A stretch of DNA of 64,000 nucleotides, taken from assembly GCA_023015825.1 (NCBI GenBank), contig JALKAW010000001.1, positions 62,001 through 126,000 on the forward strand, read 5' to 3'. The notes below the pieces were generated by a model that was not told where the DNA came from, searched no databases, and saw nothing but the letters and a program-made list of their open reading frames with translations. This document shows positions 35,386 to 45,726 of the stretch, in pieces (within the stretch, counting starts at the first letter, position 1; every line of letters starts with the position of its first letter). The DNA is from Flavobacteriaceae bacterium S0862. GTDB taxonomy: Bacteria > Bacteroidota > Bacteroidia > Flavobacteriales > Flavobacteriaceae. A program made the translations under genes and the position numbers.

Positions 35386-38300
35386 TTAGTTTATATTTAT
35401 TCTAACACCTTCACTATGACTGCTAAATTCTGGAGCATACATACTTTGTATGGTTGTAATACCATTACTCATATTTCCAGCATTGTTTACGCGTAAATCA
35501 TATTCAAATACATACACGCCTTTTGGTAAATAGTCAAAAAAGAAATTAGTGCTAGCATCTTTGGTGCTTTCATAATAACCCAATCCATCTTGCCATTTGT
35601 ATTGAGACAACACATTTATAGGTTCCAATCCTGAAGCTCGCATATCTTTCATATGAATGAATTCCATGGTTCTATCACTTCGTAATTCGATTCGAACTCT
35701 TACCAAATCACCAACTTGTAGTTTAGTTTCAGAAGTGATTTTAGTAATTTCTTCGCCTTTATCTGTATTGGTTTTTAGGAATAATTTCTTACTCAATTTC
35801 AAAGGTGTTTCCGCTGAAGTAATCTTATCTAAATCCTCAAAATATTGCCAATACAAACTTCCCCAAGCAATACCATCGCCTTTTTTGGTGAGTTTTACGT
35901 CTGCCATTTCAGATTGAATTTCAGAACCATTCCAAGAAGTTTTATAATAACCAGTACCAGCTTCTACTTTTACGTTTTCTAGTTTAGCTGGATTAATTTT
36001 TTTGCCACCTAATACTACATCAACCATGTCTGTTACACTCAACCAATCGCTACCTTGCAACAGTAAAGCATATACAGCTTCAGTAGTTGCTTTTGTAGTT
36101 TTCCATTGGTTGGTTTGCTTGTTTTTAAGTAACCATATTTTAAGGTTATCAATAGTATTTGTGTCATTTTCAATTTTAGCAAAAGCTTCAATTAATAAGG
36201 CTTGTGTTTCAATTGGTGCTTGATACCAATACCACGAATTCGTGTTTTCTTTCCAATACATGCCTAATTCATCCGAAGTAATGCTATTTTCTTTCAAGGA
36301 CTTTAAAATTTTTGCAGATGTTAGGTTATCATCCATTCTATCTACAACCAAAGCCATCAATCCTTTTGCATACAATGAGCGAGATAGCCAATATTTTTTG
36401 ATTTGAGAATGATAATAAGTTGTGATATCTTCAACTTCTTTTGATTTTTCAATGTCAGAGAAGAAGCTTCGCATATACAAATAATGCAGTTGTGTATAAC
36501 TTAGATGGTCTTTGCTTAAATCGACATCTTTGTTATACTTTCTAATGTCTTTATATTCTTTTATAAATTCAGAATCTAAATATCCAATGGCTTTTTCAAT
36601 CATTGATGATTCGTTTGGACTAGAAACAACATTAAGTTGTTTTAAATGACCAAAACCTGTAATGATATGTTGTGTGATATAACGATTTTCGCCTCCACCA
36701 TTAAACCAGGGCCAAGCACCTGAAGTCATTTGATTGTTTTGCAGTTTACGTAAAGCCGATTGTAACTCGTTATTCATTTTGTTCATGTCGAATAACAATG
36801 CAATGCGTTTTTTCTGTTCGGTTTCACTTTGTGCATCACGTAACCAAGGTGTTTCTTGAATGAGAATAGATTTTAATTCTTCATTCTTTTCAAGATTACT
36901 TATTAAAGCATCCGCGTTTTTCCACTGATTAAAGACTTCTTGAATTCTAGGATTGCTATTTGCAATATGACTTGCTAAAGCATTGGCATAATAGCTTGAA
37001 AACGTTTGCTCATTACACTCATAAGGATATTCCATCAAAAATGGTAAAGCTTGTACAGCGTACCAAGCAGGATTGCTTGTCATTTCTAGGGTTAACTTAT
37101 GATGTTTAAGCGTTGTCGAGGTATTTGTTTTGAGTTTATCTAAAGTAAATGTTCTGGTTTCGTTGCTACTTATCCACATTGGTAAGGTTTCAGTTACTAA
37201 CATTCTGTTACTTAAAACTGGTAAAGCATTTTGTTCTCCATCACTAAAATTACCAGCTTTTGCTATGACTTTGTATTGCACTGCTTGAACAGTATCTGGT
37301 ATTTCTAATTGCCAAGACACTTGTGTGTTGCCTTCTTTTTCTACTAAAAAGATCTCGACTGCGCTCGACCTGACAAGTGCTTCAGTGATGTCTTTTCCTG
37401 AAATGGCGTCTGTTAACTCTAATCTTGCTAATCCAGATAATTCTTTATCTAAAAGGTTTGCAATTTTGGTGCTAATGGTGATTTGGTCACCTTCACGTAA
37501 AAACCGAGGTGCATTTGGTATCACCATCAATTCTTTTTGTGTCACTGTTTCTAAAGACGTCACTGTACTTTCTAAAGTTTTAGTATGCGCTAATAATTGT
37601 AATTTCCATTTGGTTAAGGCTTCAGGTGTAGTAAAACTAAAGATCACATTGCCTTGGTTATCTGTTTGTAAATGTGGAAAGAAAAAAGCTGTTTCTTTAA
37701 GATTTTTTCTAATGGTAACACCAGAGAAATCTTTTTTTTCTTCTATAGCTTGCGAAGCATATCCTAAAGATTTGTTATCACTGTTAATACCTAGGCCTGT
37801 AACAACCACTTCATCTAATGATTCCTCATTATCACTTATCATCATATTAGTAACATCTGTTAAAACCTCTTGCTCTGGAGCTATTTTAGCTCTTCGATTA
37901 AAAAGGGCATAGCGATTGCTAAAATAAAATCCAAACCAATTAAAATAGTCATACTTCTGTGTTTTAAACTGGTAATATGCTGTTCTATCACGATGAACTC
38001 TAAAATTCATATTCCCAAATCCACGTCCAGTATTTCTATTGGAGAAACTTCTATATATTGGATTTAGAATAGGATTAAAATTCCATTGATGAGCTTTAAA
38101 TTGGTCTAACGAGGCATCATACATACTAGCTAATAATTCAGCAGCGACTTTATCGCCTTTAGGACCTTTTATTTTAAAACTCCAAGTTTCGTCTGTTCCT
38201 GGTTGTAGCTTATCTCTATAGGTGAGCGTTTCAATGTCCAAATCTGTTTTTGGATATGGTACACTAATGTTTATCACGCCACTTTCAAAACTATTAAAGG

Positions 38301-41300
38301 CTGCAAAACTGTAATGCACAACAAAGCCTCCTAAGTCTTTTTTATCGATAGGAATACAAATGCTTTCTTTATTATTATCAAGATAAGTAACCTCTGTTTT
38401 AATTGTTTTATGGTCTTTTTCAATATCAACCGTTACTGTGAGGTTAGTTGCAGATGCAAACGTGATTTCAACTGTATCTCCAATCTTATAACTTGATTGG
38501 TCTGTTGTTACAGCAAATAATTGATTGTCTGAAACCTCTTTGTCTTTATCACTATACAAGGTGATTTTTATTTGGTCTTTCACGTCTTGACCAAACTTGT
38601 CTTTAGTTTCTAAAACAATAATATATTCTCCAGATTCCCATTTTTTAATCTTTCCTAGAGCAAGTTCTTTTAATATTTCTGTATCGAATGTTTTCTCTAA
38701 AACAAGTGCTCCTTTTCCCCATTGATTGCTATCGTCTTCATTGGCATAAGCATCATTTGGGAACAGTTGTTTGAACTCACTTTCAGATAGCATTTGATAA
38801 TCTGGAGCCTTCCAAGGACGCTGTCTCAAGACAGATTTAGGCGCAATTAATTTATAGATTTTAATGGTTCCTTTTGCAGGAACAAATTCACCATTAAGGT
38901 TTTTGGTGTCAATGGTTAGTTTGTGGTCTTTTTGAGTTTTGTCCAGTTTAGCATCAACAGTTACGTTTGCAGTTAAGGTATGATAGCCAACATTGACAAT
39001 AGTAGTTGCACTTCTGGTTTCGCCATTTAAATCGGTAACGTCAGCAGTGATTTTATAATTGAAAATTGGTAAGCTACTTTTATCGACGCTTTCATCTGGT
39101 TGCGCTTTAAAAGTGATTTCAAATTCACCTTTCTCATTTGTGATACTTTCACCATGAGTTATTTCTTGGGGTTCGCTATTAAACCAAGGATGATACCAAA
39201 AATACCATCGTGGATACTGTACTTTTCTATGCACACGATACACCACTTTAGCATCAGTAATATTGCTTCCAGCATAAGCCAAAGCATTTCCTTTTACAGT
39301 CACAGAATCATTTACTATATAAGTTTCTGTAACAGGATTAAAAGTAGTTTCAAATTTTGGACGTTTGTATTCTTCGACAGAAAAATATTCTTCTATATCA
39401 ATGTCATTTTCATCTCCATAAAGATTTATATAGTAATTTCCAGTAAGTCCAGAGTTTGGTAAAATAAACTCACCTGAAACTGAACCAAATTCGTTTGTTG
39501 TTAATTCTATTGAGCTTATTTCCTCATCATTAACATTATAAAGTTCTGCATAAAACAATTCATTAGCTAAAACTTGAGATTTACCATCTTCGGTTTTCAT
39601 CGCAATGCCTTTAAAATATACTGTTTGTCCAGGTCTGTAAATACTTCTGTCTGTGAATAGAAAAGCTCTAACTTCAGGTTCTTTTTCGTTAATATTCCCA
39701 CGATTATTTACATAAAAATTATCGAAACAGGCTTTGTCATTTCTTTTGCTAACTATGATGTCTAATTGCCAATAACGATCTTTAGTTTTTCTAATTTTAA
39801 TATCTCCGTTTGTGTTAGTGGTTTTGTGTTCGGTTTGCTCTGAGTTATTACCTCTACGATAGTTTAATGTTACTTTAGCATTGGAAATAGGTTGTCCGTT
39901 ATTTCTATCAATCACTTGGTAGATGTGATGATTTGCATCACTTTTATCGACAATAGCCATGTTAGTGACTTGCACAGTAGCAAAAGCAAAAGAGTCTTCT
40001 TTATCACTATCAGGTGATGCAAACATTACATAATAACCATTGTTTAATTCTGGCAATACAATTTCGGTGGAGTGAGTTTGATAATCGTGCTCATCACGCA
40101 ATTTACTTTCCCATTGTTTAGTAACTTTTAGTTTATTAATAAATGCTAATTGCTCTTCTTTTCGGTAAGTTTTATTAAGTTTTTCAAGTTGATTTCTACT
40201 TATGTGAAACACCTTCAAATTTAAATGGTCAAAATTCTTATAGCGAATGAGTAATCTAGAGTTTTTGTTAATTGGCAAATGACTTTCAGCAGTAATTTGT
40301 AATGACTTTTGAAGGATTTGTTGCTTCAAAACTTGGCACTTTTCAGCACCTTTGCTTTTAGAAAATTTATTGATGACTGCATCACATAATGCCATTGCTT
40401 CTTTCATTTTCCAGCGATGTTCCTCGTTTATTGTTGGTTGATATGTGCTACCTTGCTGTATATATAAAGACGCAATCTCAAAATCGTATAATGCAGAAAC
40501 TTCATGTGATTTTAAACGATTGCTTTCAGCCTTTAAAGTTTCTAACAATTTAGTATCAATGTCACTAAAAGTAGCATGTTGTTTTACATACAATAAACGA
40601 TTGATGTCAATATCTGCAAGTGCATAAGGCGATTCATCTTTAACGTGAAACTGAATTAAATCCTGATACAATTTTAAGGCTTGTAATTGTAAAGAGGTGC
40701 TATCTTTTGAAACGATGTCCAATTGCGAAAAACTTTTAGCATCATTCAAAAACTGCTCATTATCAATCTCAAATTTATAAGCAGGTTTAGTAATGCTGTT
40801 TTCGTCTGTGGTATAAAACTCTAAAGCATTATGGGCTAAAAAATCAAAGAGTGTTGGTCTGTATGTTTTAGAATCTTTCTGAAGAATTAATAACTCATCA
40901 AAGTTTTTTAAATCTTCTAGCTTCAACAATAATTGTTGTTTTAAAGAATTTTGGTAATGCAAGCTAATCTCATCAAACAATGTTTGTAAATCCCAAGTTC
41001 TAAAATCGTCTTTATCTACTTTTTCTAAAGTTTTAGTTCGGTTGTAAAACTGCCATCTGTTTTGCTGAAAGTATTGCCAATACAAATTAGCCAATAGGTT
41101 TTCTAAAATATTTTTTGTTGGAAATTCACTTTGTGAAATCTCAGTTTTAAAATTGTTGATGATATTTAATTGCGTATCTTCTTCTAGAATCAAAGCAAAT
41201 TTGCTTTTGAATAAAAGCGCTTTTATACGCTGAACATTATTACCATCCTTTTCTCCTTTTTCGCTGATAGTTTCAACTACTTCCAAAGCAGATTCTGGTA

Positions 41301-41412
41301 AGCCTTCCACTTCAAACTTCTCGACTGATTTCCATAAATCAGAGTAATTATTTTGTGAGTGACTAAGGTTTGCAAATAGCAGAATCATTATGAAGGTAAT
41401 AGTTTTGTTCAT
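35386..41412 (-). CDS. Alpha-2-macroglobulin family protein with thioester and SusC-like motif
   Basis: 2008 residues with a signal peptide (about 1-19, ending LSHSQ). An N-terminal helical/low-similarity region is followed by MG2-like domains (YRPGQTVYFKG near residue 590), the A2M region (NLKETAFFFPHL, PEALTKWKLQLLAHT near 1270) and the terpenoid-like domain with the thioester motif CNEQ in YPYECNEQTFS near 1464. Thioester forms trap proteases covalently. At residue 1200 it carries DEVVVTGLGI, the signature that opens the plug of SusC-type receptors. A palindromic element gives SAVE at 1350-1353. Probably periplasmic or outer-membrane associated. Confidence 0.88.
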   Translation of the reverse strand: MNKTITFIMILLFANLSHSQNNYSDLWKSVEKFEVEGLPESALEVVETISEKGEKDGNNVQRIKALLFKSKFALILEEDTQLNIINNFKTEISQSEFPTKNILENLLANLYWQYFQQNRWQFYNRTKTLEKVDKDDFRTWDLQTLFDEISLHYQNSLKQQLLLKLEDLKNFDELLILQKDSKTYRPTLFDFLAHNALEFYTTDENSITKPAYKFEIDNEQFLNDAKSFSQLDIVSKDSTSLQLQALKLYQDLIQFHVKDESPYALADIDINRLLYVKQHATFSDIDTKLLETLKAESNRLKSHEVSALYDFEIASLYIQQGSTYQPTINEEHRWKMKEAMALCDAVINKFSKSKGAEKCQVLKQQILQKSLQITAESHLPINKNSRLLIRYKNFDHLNLKVFHISRNQLEKLNKTYRKEEQLAFINKLKVTKQWESKLRDEHDYQTHSTEIVLPELNNGYYVMFASPDSDKEDSFAFATVQVTNMAIVDKSDANHHIYQVIDRNNGQPISNAKVTLNYRRGNNSEQTEHKTTNTNGDIKIRKTKDRYWQLDIIVSKRNDKACFDNFYVNNRGNINEKEPEVRAFLFTDRSIYRPGQTVYFKGIAMKTEDGKSQVLANELFYAELYNVNDEEISSIELTTNEFGSVSGEFILPNSGLTGNYYINLYGDENDIDIEEYFSVEEYKRPKFETTFNPVTETYIVNDSVTVKGNALAYAGSNITDAKVVYRVHRKVQYPRWYFWYHPWFNSEPQEITHGESITNEKGEFEITFKAQPDESVDKSSLPIFNYKITADVTDLNGETRSATTIVNVGYHTLTANVTVDAKLDKTQKDHKLTIDTKNLNGEFVPAKGTIKIYKLIAPKSVLRQRPWKAPDYQMLSESEFKQLFPNDAYANEDDSNQWGKGALVLEKTFDTEILKELALGKIKKWESGEYIIVLETKDKFGQDVKDQIKITLYSDKDKEVSDNQLFAVTTDQSSYKIGDTVEITFASATNLTVTVDIEKDHKTIKTEVTYLDNNKESICIPIDKKDLGGFVVHYSFAAFNSFESGVINISVPYPKTDLDIETLTYRDKLQPGTDETWSFKIKGPKGDKVAAELLASMYDASLDQFKAHQWNFNPILNPIYRSFSNRNTGRGFGNMNFRVHRDRTAYYQFKTQKYDYFNWFGFYFSNRYALFNRRAKIAPEQEVLTDVTNMMISDNEESLDEVVVTGLGINSDNKSLGYASQAIEEKKDFSGVTIRKNLKETAFFFPHLQTDNQGNVIFSFTTPEALTKWKLQLLAHTKTLESTVTSLETVTQKELMVIPNAPRFLREGDQITISTKIANLLDKELSGLARLELTDAISGKDITEALVRSSAVEIFLVEKEGNTQVSWQLEIPDTVQAVQYKVIAKAGNFSDGEQNALPVLSNRMLVTETLPMWISSNETRTFTLDKLKTNTSTTLKHHKLTLEMTSNPAWYAVQALPFLMEYPYECNEQTFSSYYANALASHIANSNPRIQEVFNQWKNADALISNLEKNEELKSILIQETPWLRDAQSETEQKKRIALLFDMNKMNNELQSALRKLQNNQMTSGAWPWFNGGGENRYITQHIITGFGHLKQLNVVSSPNESSMIEKAIGYLDSEFIKEYKDIRKYNKDVDLSKDHLSYTQLHYLYMRSFFSDIEKSKEVEDITTYYHSQIKKYWLSRSLYAKGLMALVVDRMDDNLTSAKILKSLKENSITSDELGMYWKENTNSWYWYQAPIETQALLIEAFAKIENDTNTIDNLKIWLLKNKQTNQWKTTKATTEAVYALLLQGSDWLSVTDMVDVVLGGKKINPAKLENVKVEAGTGYYKTSWNGSEIQSEMADVKLTKKGDGIAWGSLYWQYFEDLDKITSAETPLKLSKKLFLKTNTDKGEEITKITSETKLQVGDLVRVRIELRSDRTMEFIHMKDMRASGLEPINVLSQYKWQDGLGYYESTKDASTNFFFDYLPKGVYVFEYDLRVNNAGNMSNGITTIQSMYAPEFSSHSEGVRININ
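37348..37375 (-). repeat. Short palindromic element, copy 5, in frame inside the macroglobulin gene
   Basis: On the minus strand: TGTCA, arm GGTC, exact core GAGCGCAGTCGA, arm GATC, then TTT. The arms differ from every other copy yet pair (three Watson-Crick, one G-T). It encodes RSSAVEI in the same core frame as the E1 and E2 copies. Confidence 0.85.
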
Positions 41413-41553
41413 GTTTATTAATTTATCACGATAATACGTTCAAAATGCGTTCCAAAAAATACGAAATGAGTGAAATACTTCGTTGGATGAGTAAAGTTAC
41501 CTTTTTTTAAAGTCAACTAGAAAGTTTAATTTTACATTTTCTACAAAATAGCT

Positions 41554-42507
41554 ATGAAGAAGTTTTTGATTTTCTTATTGTTTCCAATGTTTGGTTTTTC
41601 ACAATCTATTGTGATTGAGGTCAATCAATTATTCGAGCAAAAACGATTTATTAAGGCGGAGGAAATAGCAAGTGATTATGCAAAACAAAATCCTAATGAT
41701 TTAAAGGTTATTGAACTTTTGGGTGATGCTTATGGTCATCAAAAAAAATGGGATGAGGCTATTGAGGAATATAAGAAACTTGTAGATGCCGATGATGATA
41801 ATGCTAATTATCATTATAAGTATGGAGGTGCTTTAGGCATGAAAGCGCTTGAAGTGAATAAATTTAAAGCCTTAGGTATTATTGGAGACGTTAAAGACGC
41901 TTTTTTATCAGCAGCAGAACTAGATCCAAAGCATATAGATACACGTTGGGCTTTAGTGGAGTTGTACATGCAGTTACCAGGAATTATTGGAGGCAATAAA
42001 AGTAAGTCACTTAAATATGCTGAAGAATTGGAACAACTTTCAAAAGTAGATGGTTACTTGGCTAAGGGTTACGTTTATGAATATGATAAGGAACCAGAAC
42101 TTGCCGAAATCTATTACAAGAAAGCTATTGAAGTTGGTGGTTCGTTAACATGTTATGATAAACTAACGAAGCTGTACGAGTCGGAAAAACAACCGAAAAA
42201 GGCTATTGCAACCATAGAAAGAGCTTACGAAAAACACAATAAAAATCATTTGCATTATCAAATAGGAAAGGTAAGTGCCGATTATAATATTCAATTGGAT
42301 AAAGGTGAACGTTGCTTAAAGAAATATATTGAAAATCATTCTGCAAAAGACGGAGTTCCAATAGAATGGGCTTATTACAGATTAGCACAAATACAGAAAC
42401 ACAGAGCAAACAAACAAGAAGCTTTGAAGTGGATTGATAAAGCGCTTGATGTTCGGTCAGATTTTAAGCAAGCTAAAGAAGAGAAGGAAATAATACTTTC
42501 GCTTTAG
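41554..42507 (+). CDS. Exported tetratricopeptide-repeat protein
   Basis: 317 residues with a signal peptide of about 17 residues (ends MFGFSQ) and TPR-like helix pairs throughout, clearest near residues 40-90 (LIELLGDAYGHQKKWDEAIEEYKKL pattern) and 250-310. Probably a periplasmic scaffold; partner unknown. It is divergent from the macroglobulin gene and may share its intergenic region. Confidence 0.8.
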   Translation: MKKFLIFLLFPMFGFSQSIVIEVNQLFEQKRFIKAEEIASDYAKQNPNDLKVIELLGDAYGHQKKWDEAIEEYKKLVDADDDNANYHYKYGGALGMKALEVNKFKALGIIGDVKDAFLSAAELDPKHIDTRWALVELYMQLPGIIGGNKSKSLKYAEELEQLSKVDGYLAKGYVYEYDKEPELAEIYYKKAIEVGGSLTCYDKLTKLYESEKQPKKAIATIERAYEKHNKNHLHYQIGKVSADYNIQLDKGERCLKKYIENHSAKDGVPIEWAYYRLAQIQKHRANKQEALKWIDKALDVRSDFKQAKEEKEIILSL

Positions 42508-42561
42508 AATTTGGAATTTGGGTTACTATTCGTGAAATTTGTTGCTGTTGAATAACACACT

Positions 42562-43917
42562 ATGAACGTACATTTTATTGCTATTGGTGGTGCTGCAATG
42601 CACAATCTGGCCATAGCACTTTACAATAAAGGCTATAACATTACTGGAAGCGATGATACTATTCACGATCCTTCAAAATCTAGATTAGAAGCTAAAGGCT
42701 TATTGCCTGAAGCTTTTGGTTGGTTTCCTGAAAAAATAACTAAAGATATAGATGCCATTGTATTGGGAATGCATGCAAAGGCAGATAATTCTGAACTTTT
42801 AAAAGCTCAAGAATTAGGTTTGAAAATTTATAGTTATCCTGAGTTTTTGTACGAGCAATCTAAAGACAAAACACGTGTTGTTATTGGTGGAAGCCATGGT
42901 AAAACAACCATTACGTCTATGATTTTGCATGTGATGCATTATCACGACAGAGATGTCGATTATATGGTTGGTGCGCAATTGGAAGGTTTTGATGTGATGG
43001 TAAAACTTACTGAAGACAATGATTTTATTGTACTGGAAGGTGATGAGTATTTGAGTTCGCCGATAGATAGACGACCAAAATTTCATTTATATAAACCTAA
43101 CATTGCATTGCTGAGTGGCATTGCTTGGGATCATATTAACGTGTTTCCAACCTATGAAAATTACGTAGAGCAGTTTAGTATTTTTGTAGATAGCATCGTT
43201 AATGGAGGAAGTATTAATTATAATGAAGAAGATGCAGAAGTAAAGCGAGTTGTAGAAGCTTCTGAAAACACCATTAGAAAACTTCCATATAATACACCAG
43301 AATACACAGTTGAAAATGGAGTAACTTTATTGGAAACTCCTGAAGGCCCTTTGCCAATTGAAGTGTTTGGAAAGCACAACCTGAACAACCTAGCAGGAGC
43401 AAAGTGGATTTGTCAACACATGGGAATCGATGAAGATGATTTCTACGAAGCCATTTCTACTTTTAAAGGTGCAAGCAAGCGCTTAGAAAAAATAGCTGAA
43501 ACTACTACAAGTGTTGCTTTTAAGGATTTTGCACACTCACCAAGTAAGGTAGAAGCCACAACTAAAGCTGTAAAAGAGCAATATCAAGATAGAGTAGTAG
43601 TGGCTTGTTTGGAATTGCATACCTATAGCAGTTTAAATGCCGAATTTTTAAAAGAGTACAAAGGAGCGCTAGATGCTGCAAATGTGGCTGTGGTATTTTA
43701 TTCACCTCATGCTGTACAAATTAAAAAATTAAAGGAAGTCACGCATGAGCAAATTGCCAATGCTTTTGAGCGTGACGATTTAATTATTTATACCAATCCA
43801 GACGATTTTAAGCAATTCCTATTCTCCCAAAATTTTGATAATAAAGCTTTACTCTTAATGAGTTCAGGCAATTATGGAGGTTTGGATTTTGAGGAGGTGA
43901 AAACCTTGATAGGTTAG
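42562..43917 (+). CDS. Mur ligase of the Mpl/MurC type
   Basis: ATP-dependent amide ligase of 451 residues. The N-terminal Rossmann part is FIAIGGAAMHNLAIAL, the P-loop is GGSHGKTTIT near residue 112 and EGDEYLSSPIDRR and WDHINVFPT are central-domain landmarks. The wording of the N-terminus and the length fit Mpl, which recycles murein tripeptide onto UDP-MurNAc, more than MurC, but this is by-eye only. It ends in a 4-bp overlap with the convergent GGT gene. Confidence 0.8.
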   Translation: MNVHFIAIGGAAMHNLAIALYNKGYNITGSDDTIHDPSKSRLEAKGLLPEAFGWFPEKITKDIDAIVLGMHAKADNSELLKAQELGLKIYSYPEFLYEQSKDKTRVVIGGSHGKTTITSMILHVMHYHDRDVDYMVGAQLEGFDVMVKLTEDNDFIVLEGDEYLSSPIDRRPKFHLYKPNIALLSGIAWDHINVFPTYENYVEQFSIFVDSIVNGGSINYNEEDAEVKRVVEASENTIRKLPYNTPEYTVENGVTLLETPEGPLPIEVFGKHNLNNLAGAKWICQHMGIDEDDFYEAISTFKGASKRLEKIAETTTSVAFKDFAHSPSKVEATTKAVKEQYQDRVVVACLELHTYSSLNAEFLKEYKGALDAANVAVVFYSPHAVQIKKLKEVTHEQIANAFERDDLIIYTNPDDFKQFLFSQNFDNKALLLMSSGNYGGLDFEEVKTLIG

Positions 43918-45554
43918 TGGTCAACAATAGCTTTTCTCCCTTCACCACGACTATCTATACCTACATCAAACGATACGATATTTCCTTCATCATCATAAAT
44001 GAGTTTAATTCCAGTAGCATTACCAATGCTCCCTTTTTTTATTTCATGCCCTCTATTTTTTAAAGTATTAATAACAGAATCAAGAATACCATTATCGACT
44101 CTTATAGAATTTGGCTCAACAAAAGCAGCTTTTGGAGCATCAATAGCTTCTTGCATAGACATTTTAAAATCAATAAGGTTAAAAACTATTTGTGGAACAT
44201 TTTGAGTTATAGTATGTCCTCCAGGAGAACCCAAAGCAGCATAAGGTTTTCCGTCTTTAATTATGATTACTGGCGCATCTCCTGATAATTTATGCCTTCC
44301 TGGAAAAGCATCCATAGGATTACCTTTGGGTTCAAAAGTTGAATAAGCCATAGAGTTATTTAACCATATTCCTGTTCCTTCCACCATAATACGACTGCCA
44401 AATAGATTCCCTAAAGTTTGTGTTGCACTAACAATATTTCCCCATTTATCTGTAACAACAAAATGCGTTGTGTTTTTGCTTTCATTTGAAAAAGGTGCAA
44501 CAAAGTCTTTTGCGCTCTCCATATTTATTGATTCTGCTATATTTTTTAAAAAACTTTTAGAAAGAAGACTGTCAATAGGTGCTTTCTTGACTTCAGGATC
44601 AAACGAATATGTTAATCGTGCTTTGTACGATTCTTTGGTCATTTCAGCAAAACGATGAAGATAATCAACAGAGTTGTGTTTTAAATCTTTTGAAGGAAAT
44701 TGCTCCATTACTCCCAAGTTAAATAAAGCAGGGAAAGAGTTTGCAGGTAATGATGCTGTATAAACATCATAACCTCTATAATTGTATTTTAAAGGTTCCC
44801 ACCACTCGGCTTCATTATTATTTAAATCTTCAATAGAAAGAAAACTACCAGCTTTATTCATTTGTTCATCTATAGCTTTAGCAATATCGCCATGATAAAA
44901 TGGTGTTGTTCCTTCTCTTGAAATTAATTTAAAAGTATTGGCTAAGTCTGATTGAATAAGTACATCTCCTTTTTTAAGGGGTTGCCCATTTTTACCATAA
45001 AATGATTTTGGATAGTCATTAAAGTCAGGATAGGAGAGCTTAATCCAACTAGCTGTATTTGAACTTATTTTAAAACCATTGTCAGCATAATTAATGGCCG
45101 AGTTAAACAATTTATTCCATTCCAAAACACCATATTTTTTATGCATATCTGCCCATGCATTTAAATTTCCTGGAGTGGAAATAGCTTTAGGTCCAGTTCT
45201 ATTTTGCATGTAATTAGGGGTGGGTTCGCGCATTAAATCTGTGTTAGTCTTAGCTGGAAATCTACCGCTTGGATTTAAATATCTTATTACTTTATTGTCT
45301 GAATCATAAATTAAGATAGTGCCATATCCACCAATTCCAGACATCATGGGCTCAACAACGTTCAATGTTGAAGCTACTGCAATGGCTGCATCAAATGCGT
45401 TGCCTCCATTTTCTAAAACATCTAAACCTGCTTGAGTTGCTAAAGGATGTGCTGAAGCAACACTACCATTAAGAGTTTTTTGTTCAGTTGATTGAGAACA
45501 AGAGTTTATGAAAGTACACAAAAAAAATAAATGGAAGACTGAAAATTTCATCAT
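43914..45554 (-). CDS. ggt: Gamma-glutamyltransferase lipoprotein
   Basis: 546 residues from the chosen ATG at 45554, which places a lipoprotein signal (LCTFINSC) at the N-terminus; longer frames begin in sequence unlike a signal. It hydrolyses or transfers the gamma-glutamyl group of glutathione and is made as a proenzyme that self-cleaves. The catalytic Thr is in NTTHFVVTDKWGN near residue 360, and PGGHTITQNVPQIV is the C-terminal substrate loop. Outer-membrane or periplasmic location expected. Confidence 0.88.
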   Translation of the reverse strand: MMKFSVFHLFFLCTFINSCSQSTEQKTLNGSVASAHPLATQAGLDVLENGGNAFDAAIAVASTLNVVEPMMSGIGGYGTILIYDSDNKVIRYLNPSGRFPAKTNTDLMREPTPNYMQNRTGPKAISTPGNLNAWADMHKKYGVLEWNKLFNSAINYADNGFKISSNTASWIKLSYPDFNDYPKSFYGKNGQPLKKGDVLIQSDLANTFKLISREGTTPFYHGDIAKAIDEQMNKAGSFLSIEDLNNNEAEWWEPLKYNYRGYDVYTASLPANSFPALFNLGVMEQFPSKDLKHNSVDYLHRFAEMTKESYKARLTYSFDPEVKKAPIDSLLSKSFLKNIAESINMESAKDFVAPFSNESKNTTHFVVTDKWGNIVSATQTLGNLFGSRIMVEGTGIWLNNSMAYSTFEPKGNPMDAFPGRHKLSGDAPVIIIKDGKPYAALGSPGGHTITQNVPQIVFNLIDFKMSMQEAIDAPKAAFVEPNSIRVDNGILDSVINTLKNRGHEIKKGSIGNATGIKLIYDDEGNIVSFDVGIDSRGEGRKAIVDH

Positions 45555-45726
45555 TAGGATATATTTATTAAAACGTATTAGAGCTTTAGTAATGCTTTTA
45601 CACAAATGTCTATGAGGTACAATTTAGTTGTTTTTTTAGAAATATTAAGTTAATTAATCTTACTTTGAAACTAATTTAAACCTTCAAATTCATAAGCTGT
45701 AAGGGTTTCATTTAAACAAAAAATAA

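Noticed and set aside
37325-37912. 195-codon plus-strand frame inside the macroglobulin gene
   Set aside because: The minus-strand frame encodes recognisable A2M domains; the plus-strand product has none and looks like an antisense shadow.
41321-41340. Further palindromic element copy near the macroglobulin start (CTTCTCGACTG)
   Set aside because: Only one arm and part of the core resemble the element; the second arm and the TGTCA lead are absent, so it is ordinary coding sequence.
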